DNA of 64,000 nt from Oscillospiraceae bacterium (lineage in GTDB: Bacteria > Bacillota > Clostridia > Oscillospirales > Oscillospiraceae): contig JAJQBY010000136.1 of assembly GCA_021203045.1 (NCBI GenBank), positions 19,660 to 83,659 of the forward strand. The letters are read 5' to 3'. Shown here piece after piece: positions 27,447 through 37,245 of the stretch. The translations under genes and the position numbers were made by a program. The stretch's first letter is position 1. Each line of letters starts with the position of its first letter. The notes under the pieces are model-generated. The model was not told where the DNA came from. It worked only from the letters and a program-made list of their open reading frames with translations, and ran no database searches.

Positions 27447-28832
27447 TTGAGCAACGATAAATACGACTACTCCTCCTATTCAGAGGAGAGCCGCTCCGTC
27501 TACCGCGATGCCTACTACACCGCCTCAGGCGGGCAGTCCTCCTATGGCTATAACCCGGCTCACAGCTACGGCAGCCAGACCGGCCGGGGGCCAAAACGAA
27601 AAGGAAAAAATATCGGCCTGGGGGCCGTCATCATCCTATGCCTGGCATGTATCCTGGTCGCCGGAGCCGCCGGCATCGGCGCCATGTATTTCTTCCTGCA
27701 GGATCGCCTCACCGAAGCGTCGGACACCGCCGAGGCGGCAGGCGAGGAGGAACTGGACATTTATGCGGAGGTCCAGTCCGCCCAGGAGGCGGCTACGGAA
27801 TCCCTGCCCCTTTCCATCGAGGATGCAGACGAGGCGGCCGGGACCTTCTCTGCGGAGGAGATATATACGCTAGCCTGCGAGCAGGTGGTGGGCATCTCCA
27901 CATCCTTCGACCAATATAATATATTCGGCCAGGCCAGCTCCACCAGCGTGGCCGGCTCCGGCATCATTCTGAGCGAGGACGGCTACATCCTTACCAATTA
28001 TCACGTCATCGAGTCCGCCTATGCCGGGGGATACACCGTCACCGTCATCCTCCACGACGGAGAGACCTACGCGGCGGATGTGACCGGCGTGGAGTCGGAC
28101 AGCGATCTGGCTGTGCTGAAGATCGAGGCAGAGGGCCTGAACGCCGCCACCCTGGGGGACTCGGACGCGCTGGCCGTGGGTCAGACCATTTATGCCGTTG
28201 GAAATCCCCTGGGGGAGCTGACCTATACCATGACCATGGGCATCGTATCCGCCCTGGACAGGACGATCACGACGGACGAGAACATCACCGTCGATATGTT
28301 CCAGATCGACGCGGCGGTGAACAGCGGAAACTCCGGCGGACCGGTATATAACGTCTACGGCCAGGTGGTTGGCATCGTCACCGCCAAATACTCCGAGGAC
28401 GGGATGGAGGGCCTGGGCTTCGCCATCCCCATCACTGACGCGGCCTCCATCGCAAACGAGCTGATCACCAACGGCTATGTGTCCGGCAAGGCCTATCTGG
28501 GCCTGACCCTAACCACCGTATCCCCCAGTGTGGCCATGTATTACGACATGGTCCAGGGCGTCTATGTCTACGCCGTGGAGGAGGGCAGCTGCTCTCAGGA
28601 GGCGGGCATCCAGCCCGGAGACATCATCGTAGCCATCGACGGCACGGAGGTGCTGGACAAATCCGCCCTGCTTGACGCCGTAAAGCAATACCGGGCCGGG
28701 GACAGCGCCGAGCTGACCATCTATCGGAATCAGGATTATATCACCGTCACCGTTGTCTTCGACGAGGAGCTTCCCGCCCAGTCTCAGGATTCCCAGCTCC
28801 CCTTCCCCAGCAGCGACGCCTCCAACGCATAG
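27447..28832 (+). CDS. HtrA/DegP-like membrane-anchored serine protease with PDZ domain
   Basis: NYHVIESA, DSDLAVLKIE, AVNSGNSGGPV catalytic motifs; PDZ domain; one N-terminal TM; TTG start. Confidence 0.95.
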   Translation: MSNDKYDYSSYSEESRSVYRDAYYTASGGQSSYGYNPAHSYGSQTGRGPKRKGKNIGLGAVIILCLACILVAGAAGIGAMYFFLQDRLTEASDTAEAAGEEELDIYAEVQSAQEAATESLPLSIEDADEAAGTFSAEEIYTLACEQVVGISTSFDQYNIFGQASSTSVAGSGIILSEDGYILTNYHVIESAYAGGYTVTVILHDGETYAADVTGVESDSDLAVLKIEAEGLNAATLGDSDALAVGQTIYAVGNPLGELTYTMTMGIVSALDRTITTDENITVDMFQIDAAVNSGNSGGPVYNVYGQVVGIVTAKYSEDGMEGLGFAIPITDAASIANELITNGYVSGKAYLGLTLTTVSPSVAMYYDMVQGVYVYAVEEGSCSQEAGIQPGDIIVAIDGTEVLDKSALLDAVKQYRAGDSAELTIYRNQDYITVTVVFDEELPAQSQDSQLPFPSSDASNA

Positions 28833-28848
28833 CATAATGTATTTTATA

Positions 28849-28886
28849 AAGGGCCGCCCTGCGCTTCGCAAGGCGGCCCTTTTCCT
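28849..28886 (+). terminator. Terminator downstream of htrA-like gene
   Basis: AAGGGCCGCC...GGCGGCCCTTTTCC hairpin. Confidence 0.85.
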
Positions 28887-29226
28887 TTCGGCAGCCGCCG
28901 CCGAAGCGAAATAACGCCGGTAATGACCGGATCGCCCATCCGGGGCCTGTGGCAGAACGCCGCAGGTCCCGGCTTTTTTGCGTTCTGTTGTCGGCGGAGG
29001 CTGAAATAACAAAGGGCATCTCTTAATTTTTTATTAAGATTTTCTTTATTTTTAATAAAACTTCCAATTCAATGTCGCAATAACAAAATATCGGACGTAT
29101 AATGGAGTATATGGGTAAATTTCCAAGCCTCTCCCCGGGAGCCGATAAATCCACGGCCTTTCCTCTTGTTCAATATACCGGCGGCAAGGAATAAGCCTTC
29201 CAACGACATAGGAGGCGCAAACGGAA

Positions 29227-30492
29227 ATGACAGTATTTATTTTATTGCTTGTCGGGCTGCTGCTTGGAGCCGTGTGCATCGTCCTGGCCCTCCGGTGCGG
29301 CAGCTCGGCGCTGACGCGCCTTACCGCTCGCTCAAATTTATACGGAGAACCGTTTACCGCCGCCATGGGGCTGAAGGCCGTGGCCTGGGCCGTAGGAATG
29401 CTGTGCGTCATATACGGCGTGAGCCTTTTATACTGTGCCGCAGCCAAGGACTCCGCGAGCTGGGAGACATTTTACAGCGTCTGGGCCAGGGCGGATTCGG
29501 TGCACTACCGCAATCTGGCGGAGCTGGGGTATTTCGACTACACAGAGGACGGTCAGCATTTATTTCTTGTCTTTTTTCCGCTGTACCCCTGGCTTATGCG
29601 GCTGCTTTCCTTCCTGATACCCAACTATGACCTCTGCGGACATCTGCTGTCTGCCACCGCCTATATCGGGGGCTGCTATGTGCTGGCCCGGCTGGTGACC
29701 GAGGACCTCGGCTGGCGCACCGCCAAAAACAGTCTCCTGCTGTTTTCCGCCTATCCGTTCGCGTTTTTCTTCGCCGGCATTTTTACGGAGAGCCTGTTTT
29801 TCCTGCTGTCCAGCAGCACCTTTTATTGCATCCGAAAGCACCGCTATCTTGCCGCCGGACTGCTGGGGGCGCTCGGCGCCCTTACCCGAATGCAGGGCGT
29901 GCTTCTTATTTTGGCAGGTATCGCAGAGTATATCGTTTCCGAAAATGCTGCGGAAAAAATCAAGGCCCACGCCTGGAGACAGCTCTGGCGGGGCTTTTGG
30001 CGCAGGCTGCTGCCGCTGGCAATCATGCTGACAGGCGTGGGAATCTATCTCTGGCTGAATTATGCGGTGGAAGGGAACCCGTTCCAATTTTCGGTTTACC
30101 AGCGGGAGCACTGGTATCAGTATCCGGTACCCGTGACAAAATGCCTGTCGGTGATCATAGGACAGCTCACCACAAGCAGCGCAAAGCTGCTGTTTACCAC
30201 CTGGCTGCCGGAATTTCTCATATTTCTGCTATGCCTTGGAGGTCTGCTGTATGGGGCACGGCAGCTGCCGGTGACATACGGGGTGTATCTTCTTGGCTGC
30301 GTGCTGCTGAATTATTCTCTGAGCTGGCCCCTGAGCTGCGGGCGATATATGGCCTGCGCCTTTCCTCTGCCCATAACGATCGCCGCCGCCAGCAATCGCC
30401 GTCCGCTGCTGTGTCAGGGGATGGCCTGTGTATTCGCCGTCCTGCAGGGAGCCTATCTATACGCCTTTCTGTCCGGGACCTCCATATGGTGA
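29227..30492 (+). CDS. PIG-V-like mannosyltransferase family membrane protein (GT-C)
   Basis: WARADSVHYRNLAELGYFDY...LVFFPLYPWLMR, multi-TM. Confidence 0.75.
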   Translation: MTVFILLLVGLLLGAVCIVLALRCGSSALTRLTARSNLYGEPFTAAMGLKAVAWAVGMLCVIYGVSLLYCAAAKDSASWETFYSVWARADSVHYRNLAELGYFDYTEDGQHLFLVFFPLYPWLMRLLSFLIPNYDLCGHLLSATAYIGGCYVLARLVTEDLGWRTAKNSLLLFSAYPFAFFFAGIFTESLFFLLSSSTFYCIRKHRYLAAGLLGALGALTRMQGVLLILAGIAEYIVSENAAEKIKAHAWRQLWRGFWRRLLPLAIMLTGVGIYLWLNYAVEGNPFQFSVYQREHWYQYPVPVTKCLSVIIGQLTTSSAKLLFTTWLPEFLIFLLCLGGLLYGARQLPVTYGVYLLGCVLLNYSLSWPLSCGRYMACAFPLPITIAAASNRRPLLCQGMACVFAVLQGAYLYAFLSGTSIW

Positions 30493-30690
30493 CGGCAGGG
30501 GGGCTTATAATTGTCCAATAAAAAATAAACCCGCCTCCGTTATCTCCATTCCATCTTCCCAAAATGAGAATGAACGACTATTTACCGAGGACAGGCGCTT
30601 TATTTTTGGCTTTATTTTCCAATTTCTCCCTGTGTCCAGTCATTTCCTTTTGGTAAAAAGGTAATTTTTTGCCGGAATCATAATTTTTTG

Positions 30691-30719
30691 TTGATTTAAT
30701 GACAACATTCGCTTATAAT
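30691..30719 (+). promoter_or_regulatory. Sigma-A promoter of the DUF819-like gene
   Basis: TTGATT-N17-TATAAT. Confidence 0.8.
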
Positions 30720-30753
30720 GGGCTTACACAATCCATAAGGGAGGACAAAGCAA

Positions 30754-31995
30754 ATGTTGTTTGAAGCGATTTTGGGCCACCCTCTGATCCAGGCGGACAA
30801 CACCATCGGCCTTCTGGCCGTGATGTGCCTTTCCGTTGCCTTTTCCATCTGGCTGGAGCAGAAATATAACTGGGCCTCCAAGATCTCCGGCGCGATCATC
30901 GCGCTGATCCTGGCCATGGTCATGGCCAACATCGGCATTATCCCCACCAGCTGCACCCTGTATGACGACGTTGTCTGGGGCATCGTGGTCCCCGTGGGCA
31001 TTCCCCTGCTGCTTTTGCAGTGCAACCTGAAGCGTATCTGGAAGGAGACCGGCCGTATGCTGGTGATCTTCCTCATCGGCGCAGTGGGCACTGTGGTGGG
31101 CGCACTTATCGCCTATTTCCTGCTGCGCGGTCCCTTTGGCGATGCAGCCGGCCTTGCCGGCGTAGCCGCCATGATGACCGGCTCCTACATCGGCGGCGGC
31201 GTGAACTTCGCGGCTATGGCCTCTCAGTTCAATAACGCCTATACCGCCTCCGCCACCGTGGCGGACAACCTGCTGATGGCGCTGTATTTCTTTGTGCTGA
31301 TCGCCTTCGCGGGCATGCGCTTCTTCCGCAGCAAGTTCAATCACCCCCATATCGACGCGGTGGAGGCCGGCGTCAGCAAGGAGGCCGCCCAGACCCAGGC
31401 CGCCGCATTCTGGAACCGGAAGGATATCTCCCTGAAGGATATCGCCCTGAACCTGGCCTATGCCGTGGCCGTGGTGTGGGTCTCCCAGATCATCGCGGGT
31501 CTGTTCTCCGCTCTGGTGCCTGAGGATCCCGGGGCGTTCATGGACTTCGTGGGCAAGTTCTTCGGCAGCCAGTATGTGTGGATCACCACCATCTCTGTCA
31601 TCGTGGCCACCTTCTTCTCCAAGCCGGTGGAGAAGCTCCACGGCTCCCAGGAGATCGGCACCTATCTGATCTATCTGTTCCTGTTCGTCATCGGCGTTCC
31701 CGCCAGCATCTACACCGTCGTCACCGAGGCGCCTCTGCTGCTGGTGTTCACCCTCATCATGGTGGTGGTGAATATGCTGTTCTGCTTCATCTCCGCCAAG
31801 ATCTTCAAATTCAACCTGGAGGACGCCATCATCGCCTCCAACGCCAATATCGGCGGCCCCACCACGGCAGCCGGCATGGCCATCTCCCAGGGCTGGACCG
31901 CTCTTGTGGGCCCCGCCATGCTCTGCGGCGTGCTGGGCTATGTGGTCGGCAACTATCTGGGCACCATCGTAGGCATCCTCCTGGGCGCGGGATAA
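30754..31995 (+). CDS. DUF819 family membrane protein
   Basis: 413 aa, multi-TM; GSYIGGGVNFAAMA and NANIGGPTTAAGMA glycine-rich repeats typical of DUF819/YjcL. Confidence 0.8.
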   Translation: MLFEAILGHPLIQADNTIGLLAVMCLSVAFSIWLEQKYNWASKISGAIIALILAMVMANIGIIPTSCTLYDDVVWGIVVPVGIPLLLLQCNLKRIWKETGRMLVIFLIGAVGTVVGALIAYFLLRGPFGDAAGLAGVAAMMTGSYIGGGVNFAAMASQFNNAYTASATVADNLLMALYFFVLIAFAGMRFFRSKFNHPHIDAVEAGVSKEAAQTQAAAFWNRKDISLKDIALNLAYAVAVVWVSQIIAGLFSALVPEDPGAFMDFVGKFFGSQYVWITTISVIVATFFSKPVEKLHGSQEIGTYLIYLFLFVIGVPASIYTVVTEAPLLLVFTLIMVVVNMLFCFISAKIFKFNLEDAIIASNANIGGPTTAAGMAISQGWTALVGPAMLCGVLGYVVGNYLGTIVGILLGAG

Positions 31996-32014
31996 ATACG
32001 CAAACTATAGCTTT

Positions 32015-32046
32015 GGGGCTGTATCAAACGATGCAGCCCCTCTTTT
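32015..32046 (+). terminator. Terminator after the DUF819-like gene
   Basis: GGGGCTGTATC-AAAC-GATGCAGCCCC-TCTTTT. Confidence 0.85.
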
Positions 32047-32060
32047 AAGGAGACATAGCA

Positions 32061-32708
32061 TTGAATATCAGCACAGCCTGTATCCCCAAGGCGCGGGAGC
32101 TGCCGGAGGGATTTGTATATCTGGACGAATGGATCGAGGACTGCATCATCGACGCAAAATACGCCGGGACGGACAACTTCATGGGCCGGCCCGCCGCAGG
32201 ATATGACAGACCGCTTGTAGTGGCCTCCCGCCAGGTGGCGGAGGGCTGCGTAAAGGCCGCGAACCTCCTGCGCCCCCAGGGTTATATTTTGAAGGTCTAC
32301 GACGCCTTCCGCCCCCAGCGGGCGGTGGACGACTTTTGCCGCTGGGGCGAGGACGAAGCGGACCAGCGCCGCAAGCCCATCCACTATCCCAATATTGAGA
32401 AGCTGAAAATATTCGATGAGGGCTACATCGCCCGGAAATCCACCCACACCCGGGGGACGGCGGTGGACCTGACCCTGGTTGACGCATCAACTCATCTGGA
32501 GCTGGATATGGGTTCCATCTTTGATTTTATGGACGTGCGCAGCTGGCCGGATTACCCGGGTCTGACCCCAACGCAGCGGAAAAACCGGGACACTCTGCGG
32601 GACGCAATGCTCTCCAGTGGCTTTGAACCGCTGGAAAACGAGTTCTGGCACTACACTATCACGCCGGAGCCGTATCCCGATACATATTTCGACTTCCCCA
32701 TCCGATGA
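32061..32708 (+). CDS. D-Ala-D-Ala dipeptidase, VanX/DdpX-type (M15D)
   Basis: KVYDAFRP, STHTRGTAVDLTL (SxHxxGxAxD), EFWHY. Confidence 0.92.
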   Translation: MNISTACIPKARELPEGFVYLDEWIEDCIIDAKYAGTDNFMGRPAAGYDRPLVVASRQVAEGCVKAANLLRPQGYILKVYDAFRPQRAVDDFCRWGEDEADQRRKPIHYPNIEKLKIFDEGYIARKSTHTRGTAVDLTLVDASTHLELDMGSIFDFMDVRSWPDYPGLTPTQRKNRDTLRDAMLSSGFEPLENEFWHYTITPEPYPDTYFDFPIR

Positions 32709-32714
32709 CAACAT

Positions 32715-32754
32715 AAAAAACGCCCCGGTCATAGGACCGGGACGCTTGCTTTTT
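32715..32754. terminator. Terminator between vanX-like and rpsT (convergent)
   Basis: CGCCCCGGTC-ATAG-GACCGGGACG hairpin with flanking A/T tracts. Confidence 0.8.
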
Positions 32755-32763
32755 ATCACCAGA

Positions 32764-33030
32764 TCACTGGGCGATAGCGTTGAGCTTTTTGGCCATGGCG
32801 GATTTTTTGTGGGCCGCGTTGTTCTTGTGGATCAGGCCCTTGGAAGCCGCCTTGTCAACGGACTTCACGGCAGCTTTATAGGTCTCGGCAGCCAGCGCGC
32901 CATCACCGGCGACAACTGCTGCGTCAAACTTTTTCAGCTCCGTCTTCAGCGCGGATTTCGCTGCCTTATTGCGGGCGTTCGCCGCCTTCTGAAGCTGATC
33001 CCTCTTGGCCGATGACTTGATGTTGGGCAT
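32764..33030 (-). CDS. rpsT: Ribosomal protein S20
   Basis: MPNIKSSAKRDQLQKAANARNKAAKSALKTELKKF...HKNNAAHKKSAMAKKLNAI. Confidence 0.97.
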   Translation of the reverse strand: MPNIKSSAKRDQLQKAANARNKAAKSALKTELKKFDAAVVAGDGALAAETYKAAVKSVDKAASKGLIHKNNAAHKKSAMAKKLNAIAQ

Positions 33031-33079
33031 AGTTTTGCACCTCCTCTATAAAGTCTGAACATGATGTCCGCAGTAGTGT

Positions 33080-33108
33080 ATTATACCAATTTTTTAGTCG
33101 GATTGCAA
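33080..33108 (-). promoter_or_regulatory. rpsT promoter
   Basis: Minus strand TTGCAA-N17-TATAAT. Confidence 0.8.
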
Positions 33109-33287
33109 GTACTTTTTTATATTTTTCCACGCTCCCAGGTTTATGGCAAACAAGAGCCGCGCACCACAAGATATTGCGGAATTTTCCCGGAAATCCTGAT
33201 ATATCAGCATCCGCCGGGACATCTGGTATAAAAAATTTTTCCCTGCGGAAACTAATACAGGATGAAACGAGCAAGGGAGAGATCTAT

Positions 33288-34103
33288 ATGACGGGATGCC
33301 GCACCGACCTGGCGGCGGAGGAGCTGCCTCAGGGCGGCGGACAGCTGCCCGGCGTCAGAAGCCGGCAGTATGCGCAGGACGGCTTTCAGGTCACGGACGT
33401 GGAGGTGCTGGATGAGACAGGGGCAAAATCATTATGTAAACCAATCGGCCGATATATCACAGTGGGCATGACAGGCTTTTTCCGCCGTGAGGAGGATTCC
33501 TTTCCCCGGGCGGCGGGGCTGCTGGCGGAGTGTATCCGGACGCTGCTCCCTTTGCAGGCAGAGGACAGCGTCCTGGTGGCGGGGCTGGGAAATCCCTCCA
33601 TCACCCCTGACGCCGTCGGTCCCTTGACCGCAGCCTCCACCCTGGCCACCCGGCACCTTAAGGCCCGGATGCCGGAGGAATTCGCCGCGTTCCGTCCGGT
33701 CGCCGTATGCCGCACCGGCGTGCTGGGCACCACCGGCATGGAAAGCGCGGAGCTCATCCACGCCATCGCCGGAGCCGTGTCCCCCCAGGCCATCGTAGTC
33801 GTGGACGCGCTGGCTGCCCGGTCCTCGGAAAAGCTGTGCCGGACCGTCCAGCTGTCGGACAGCGGCATCGTCCCCGGCTCCGGCGTAGGCAATGACCGGG
33901 CCGAGCTGTCCCGCCGCCTGCTGGGCGTGCCCGTGCTGGCCGCCGGCGTCCCCACTGTCGTAGACGCCGGGGACGGCTTAATCGTCACCCCACGCAGCAT
34001 CGACCAATATGTGAAGGACGCCGGCAAGCTGATTGCCTACGCCCTGAATATGGCCTTCCACCCGGGCCTGACGGTAACGGATGTGGATATGTTCGTGGGA
34101 TAA
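33288..34103 (+). CDS. gpr: GPR germination protease (small acid-soluble spore protein endopeptidase)
   Basis: RTDLAAEELP, VEVLDETGAKSLCKPIGRYITVGM, VAGLGNPSITPDAVGPLT; adjacent to rpsT. Confidence 0.94.
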   Translation: MTGCRTDLAAEELPQGGGQLPGVRSRQYAQDGFQVTDVEVLDETGAKSLCKPIGRYITVGMTGFFRREEDSFPRAAGLLAECIRTLLPLQAEDSVLVAGLGNPSITPDAVGPLTAASTLATRHLKARMPEEFAAFRPVAVCRTGVLGTTGMESAELIHAIAGAVSPQAIVVVDALAARSSEKLCRTVQLSDSGIVPGSGVGNDRAELSRRLLGVPVLAAGVPTVVDAGDGLIVTPRSIDQYVKDAGKLIAYALNMAFHPGLTVTDVDMFVG

Positions 34104-34135
34104 GCGAAAACACATTAACCGATATGACATCGCTA

Positions 34136-34163
34136 TAGCCGGAATGCTCCGGCTATTTTTTTA
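34136..34163 (+). terminator. gpr terminator
   Basis: TAGCCGGA-ATGC-TCCGGCTATTTTTTT. Confidence 0.9.
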
Positions 34164-34178
34164 TTGCCGCAAGATGTA

Positions 34179-34230
34179 TTGACATTCACAATTGACTGAT
34201 ATACAATATATTCTTGACCGACCGCCGGTC
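34179..34230 (+). promoter_or_regulatory. Promoter plus TetR operator candidate
   Basis: TTGACA-N17-TACAAT (34179-34207) followed by GACCGaccgcCGGTC inverted repeat (34216-34230). Confidence 0.75.
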
Positions 34231-34245
34231 TATAAGGAGGAAAAC

Positions 34246-34875
34246 ATGCGAATCACAAAAGACGCAGAGGAGCGCAAGAGCGAAATACTGGACATCGCTC
34301 AGCGCCTGTTTCATGAAAAAGGATATGTCCAGACAACCATTGAGGACATTCTGAGGGAAAGCGGTATCGCCAGAGGCACGCTGTACTATCATTTCAAAAG
34401 CAAGGAGGATATCCTTTCCGCCATGATCGACCGGCAGATCGACCGGCTGGAGCAGGAATTTCGCTGTATTGCAGAGGACAGCGCCCTCTCCGCCGTTGAA
34501 AAGCTTGTCCGGGTCATCCAACTGCAATCCCATAGCGGGATGCTGGCAGAGGGCCTGCACGAAAAGGAAAATGCCGAGCTTCATCAAAAGAGCTTTCAGC
34601 GTAGTCTTTTGCGCTATACGCCTGTCCTGACAGAGATCGTAGAGCAGGGAATCGAAAGCGGCGAATTTTCCACGCCCTATCCCAAGGAAAGCGTAGAACT
34701 GCTGTTCTGCGCCTCCCAGCTTCACGACCCCGGCGTATTCTCCTGGCCGCAGGAGGAGCGCCAGCAAAAGAAGAAGGCCTTCTTCTGGATGCTGGAGGTC
34801 ACACTGGGAATTTCCCCGGAGGCAAAGGAACGGCTATACCGTCTCGCCGGTCTTTCTCCGGAACAGGTGGTATGA
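34246..34875 (+). CDS. TetR/AcrR family regulator
   Basis: RKSEILDIAQRLFHEKGYVQTTIEDILRESGIARGTLYYHFKSKEDIL HTH. Confidence 0.95.
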   Translation: MRITKDAEERKSEILDIAQRLFHEKGYVQTTIEDILRESGIARGTLYYHFKSKEDILSAMIDRQIDRLEQEFRCIAEDSALSAVEKLVRVIQLQSHSGMLAEGLHEKENAELHQKSFQRSLLRYTPVLTEIVEQGIESGEFSTPYPKESVELLFCASQLHDPGVFSWPQEERQQKKKAFFWMLEVTLGISPEAKERLYRLAGLSPEQVV

Positions 34876-34879
34876 ACGG

Positions 34880-36277
34880 ATGCACGAAGCGGAACGAAAT
34901 CCCTTTTTATCCGGTCCCGTTTTCAAGCCCCTGCTGAAATTTATGCTCCCGGTATTGCTGGCTAACCTTTTACAGGCCATGTACAGCGCCGTTGACCTGA
35001 TGGTGATCGGGCGCTTTGCAGCTGCCGATACCCTTCAGCTGGCGAATGCCGCCGTAGGGACCGGCAGCATGATCATGGTCATGGTGACCTTTGTGATCAC
35101 CGGCCTGGCCATGGGCGCCACAGTGGTTCTGGGACAATACATCGGCGCACAGGACCGGGAAAACGCCAGCCGGGTGATCGGCTCGACTATCTGCATTTTT
35201 GTGGTGCTGGCGGCATTACTTACCCTGATTATGGAACTGCTTGCCCCCGCCTTTGCGGCGCGGATGAATGCGCCCTCTGTGGAAATGACCACGCTGTATA
35301 TCCGCATATGCGGCGGTGGTCTGTTTTTTATCACGGCTTATAATGTCATCAGCGGCATTTTCCGGGGCATCGGCAATTCCAGGCTGCCGCTCCTTTTCGT
35401 AGGCATCGCCTGCGTCGTGAATATAGCGCTCGGTCTGATAACTGTTTACGTCCTGCATTGGGACGTGGCCGGCGTCGCCGTTTCCACCATCACCGCCCAG
35501 GCGGTTTCGGTCCTGCACTCCCTTTTGGTCATTAAAAGAACGGCCCTGCCCTTTGACGTGTCTCCAAGACTCATCCGGTTCCACAGGGGCTTGACCGGAA
35601 AAATCCTGAAGGCCGGCGTTCCCCTGGCGTTTCTGGATCTGCTGACGAACCTTTCCTTCGTCGTCATCAACTCTGTGGCAAATCAGCTCGGCCCCGATGC
35701 CGCCGCCTGGGCGGGTATCGCCTCCGGCTATTCTGTGGATAATAAGCTGACCACCTTTACTATGATCATTCCCACCGCATTCCTTCAGTCCATGGCCGTT
35801 TTCACGGCTCAGAATGTTGGGGCCGGAAACCGCGACCGCATCCAAAAGGGGCTGCGCTATATACTGATAACCGCCGTTGGCGTGGGCATTTTACTGGCGC
35901 TTCTTTGTGAATTCGGCGGGGCTGCCATGGCCTCCGTCTTCACGGACGACGCCGAAACCATCTATTATGCGGCACAGTACCTGAAGGGATATGCGGCCGA
36001 CTGCCTTATCTGCGCCACCATGCTCACCCTTCTCGGCTACTTCAACGGCTGCGGCCACTCCACCTTCGTTCTGGTGCAGGGTCTGATCGGCTCCTTTGTC
36101 GTCAGAATCCCCATCGTCCTGCTGCTACAAAATTATGAGCAGGTCAATCTGGCCCATCTGGGGCTGGGCTGCTCCTCTGCAACGATCGCCTCTCTGCTTA
36201 TCTGCATTGGATATTACATCGTCAAAACGAAACGGGGTACAATGCTTCCCCCTTCCCTTCATACGGATACGGCCTGA
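34880..36277 (+). CDS. MATE family efflux transporter
   Basis: 465 aa, FMLPVLLANLLQAMYSAVDLMVIGRF; adjacent to tetR. Confidence 0.93.
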   Translation: MHEAERNPFLSGPVFKPLLKFMLPVLLANLLQAMYSAVDLMVIGRFAAADTLQLANAAVGTGSMIMVMVTFVITGLAMGATVVLGQYIGAQDRENASRVIGSTICIFVVLAALLTLIMELLAPAFAARMNAPSVEMTTLYIRICGGGLFFITAYNVISGIFRGIGNSRLPLLFVGIACVVNIALGLITVYVLHWDVAGVAVSTITAQAVSVLHSLLVIKRTALPFDVSPRLIRFHRGLTGKILKAGVPLAFLDLLTNLSFVVINSVANQLGPDAAAWAGIASGYSVDNKLTTFTMIIPTAFLQSMAVFTAQNVGAGNRDRIQKGLRYILITAVGVGILLALLCEFGGAAMASVFTDDAETIYYAAQYLKGYAADCLICATMLTLLGYFNGCGHSTFVLVQGLIGSFVVRIPIVLLLQNYEQVNLAHLGLGCSSATIASLLICIGYYIVKTKRGTMLPPSLHTDTA

Positions 36278-36293
36278 CCGCCGCAAGCGCCAG

Positions 36294-36326
36294 GAACGGA
36301 GACGCCAGTCTCCGTTCTTTTTTGTC
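36294..36326 (+). terminator. Terminator after tetR-MATE
   Basis: GGAACGGAGAC-GCCA-GTCTCCGTTCTTTTTT. Confidence 0.9.
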
Positions 36327-36338
36327 CTTCATTCCCAA

Positions 36339-36354
36339 TGTTTCACGTGAAACA
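36339..36354. promoter_or_regulatory. parS site 1
   Basis: TGTTTCACGTGAAACA perfect 16-bp palindrome matching the established ParB parS consensus. Confidence 0.95.
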
Positions 36355-36385
36355 TTTTAAAATTCCTATAGGCCCTTCGACAGAA

Positions 36386-36401
36386 TGTTTCACGTGAAAC
36401 A
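36386..36401. promoter_or_regulatory. parS site 2
   Basis: Second perfect TGTTTCACGTGAAACA, abutting the -35 of the parAB promoter (TTGAAA 36402-36407, TATAAT 36424-36429). Confidence 0.95.
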
Positions 36402-36465
36402 TTGAAATTCACAAATAGTCTGCTATAATAGGAGAGCATCAAAAAAACAAGGAGGCGCATACTGT

Positions 36466-37233
36466 ATGGCCCGCATCGTATGTATCGCAAACCAAAAAGG
36501 CGGTGTAGGAAAAACCACCACCGCCGTAAATTTGTGCGCCGCCATCCGGGAGAAACGGCGGAACGTCCTGCTGATCGACTCGGACCCCCAGGGCAACGCC
36601 ACCACCGGCCTGGGCGTAGACAAGCAGGAGGGGGCCACGCTTTACGATGTGCTCATCCGGGGCGTTCCTGTTCAGGAGGCCATACGCCAGACGCCATACG
36701 GAGACGTGCTGCCCGCCAACCTGAATCTATCCGGCGCATCGGTAGAGCTGGTGGACGCGCCGGACCGGGAGAAAATTCTGAAAAAGGCCCTGGCCCCGGT
36801 AGGCGACAAATACGAATACATATTGATCGACTGTCCCCCTTCCCTGGGGCTTCTGACGCTGAACGCCCTGGTAGCGGCGGACGGGGTGCTTATCCCGGTC
36901 CAGTGCGAATTTTACGCCATGGAGGGTCTGACCGATCTGATCACCTCCATGCGGCTGACAAAGCGGAGCTTCAATCCGGAGCTGAAGATCGAGGGCATCG
37001 TGCTGACCATGTACGACAAGCGCCTTTCCTTCTCCAGCCAGGTGGCAAAGGAAGTGAAAAACTATTTCGGCAAGGCCGTTTTCAAGACCGTAATCCCCCG
37101 GAACGTCCGCATCGCAGAGGCGCCGAGCCACGGGAAGCCTGTGGTCGCCTATAACCGGATGTCCAAGGGCGCCACGGCCTATGACTGCCTGGCCATCGAA
37201 TTTTTCAAGCATATCCATGTAACAGATCTATAA
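36466..37233 (+). CDS. parA: Chromosome partitioning ATPase ParA/Soj
   Basis: IANQKGGVGKTTTAVNLCAAI deviant Walker A, IDCPPSLGLLTLNAL. Confidence 0.97.
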   Translation: MARIVCIANQKGGVGKTTTAVNLCAAIREKRRNVLLIDSDPQGNATTGLGVDKQEGATLYDVLIRGVPVQEAIRQTPYGDVLPANLNLSGASVELVDAPDREKILKKALAPVGDKYEYILIDCPPSLGLLTLNALVAADGVLIPVQCEFYAMEGLTDLITSMRLTKRSFNPELKIEGIVLTMYDKRLSFSSQVAKEVKNYFGKAVFKTVIPRNVRIAEAPSHGKPVVAYNRMSKGATAYDCLAIEFFKHIHVTDL

Positions 37234-37245
37234 GGGAGGAAAAGC

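Noticed and set aside
36339-36401. Noc-binding sites (TATTTCCCGGGAAATA)
   Set aside because: The central sequence is CACGTG, not CCCGGG, so these match parS rather than Noc sites.
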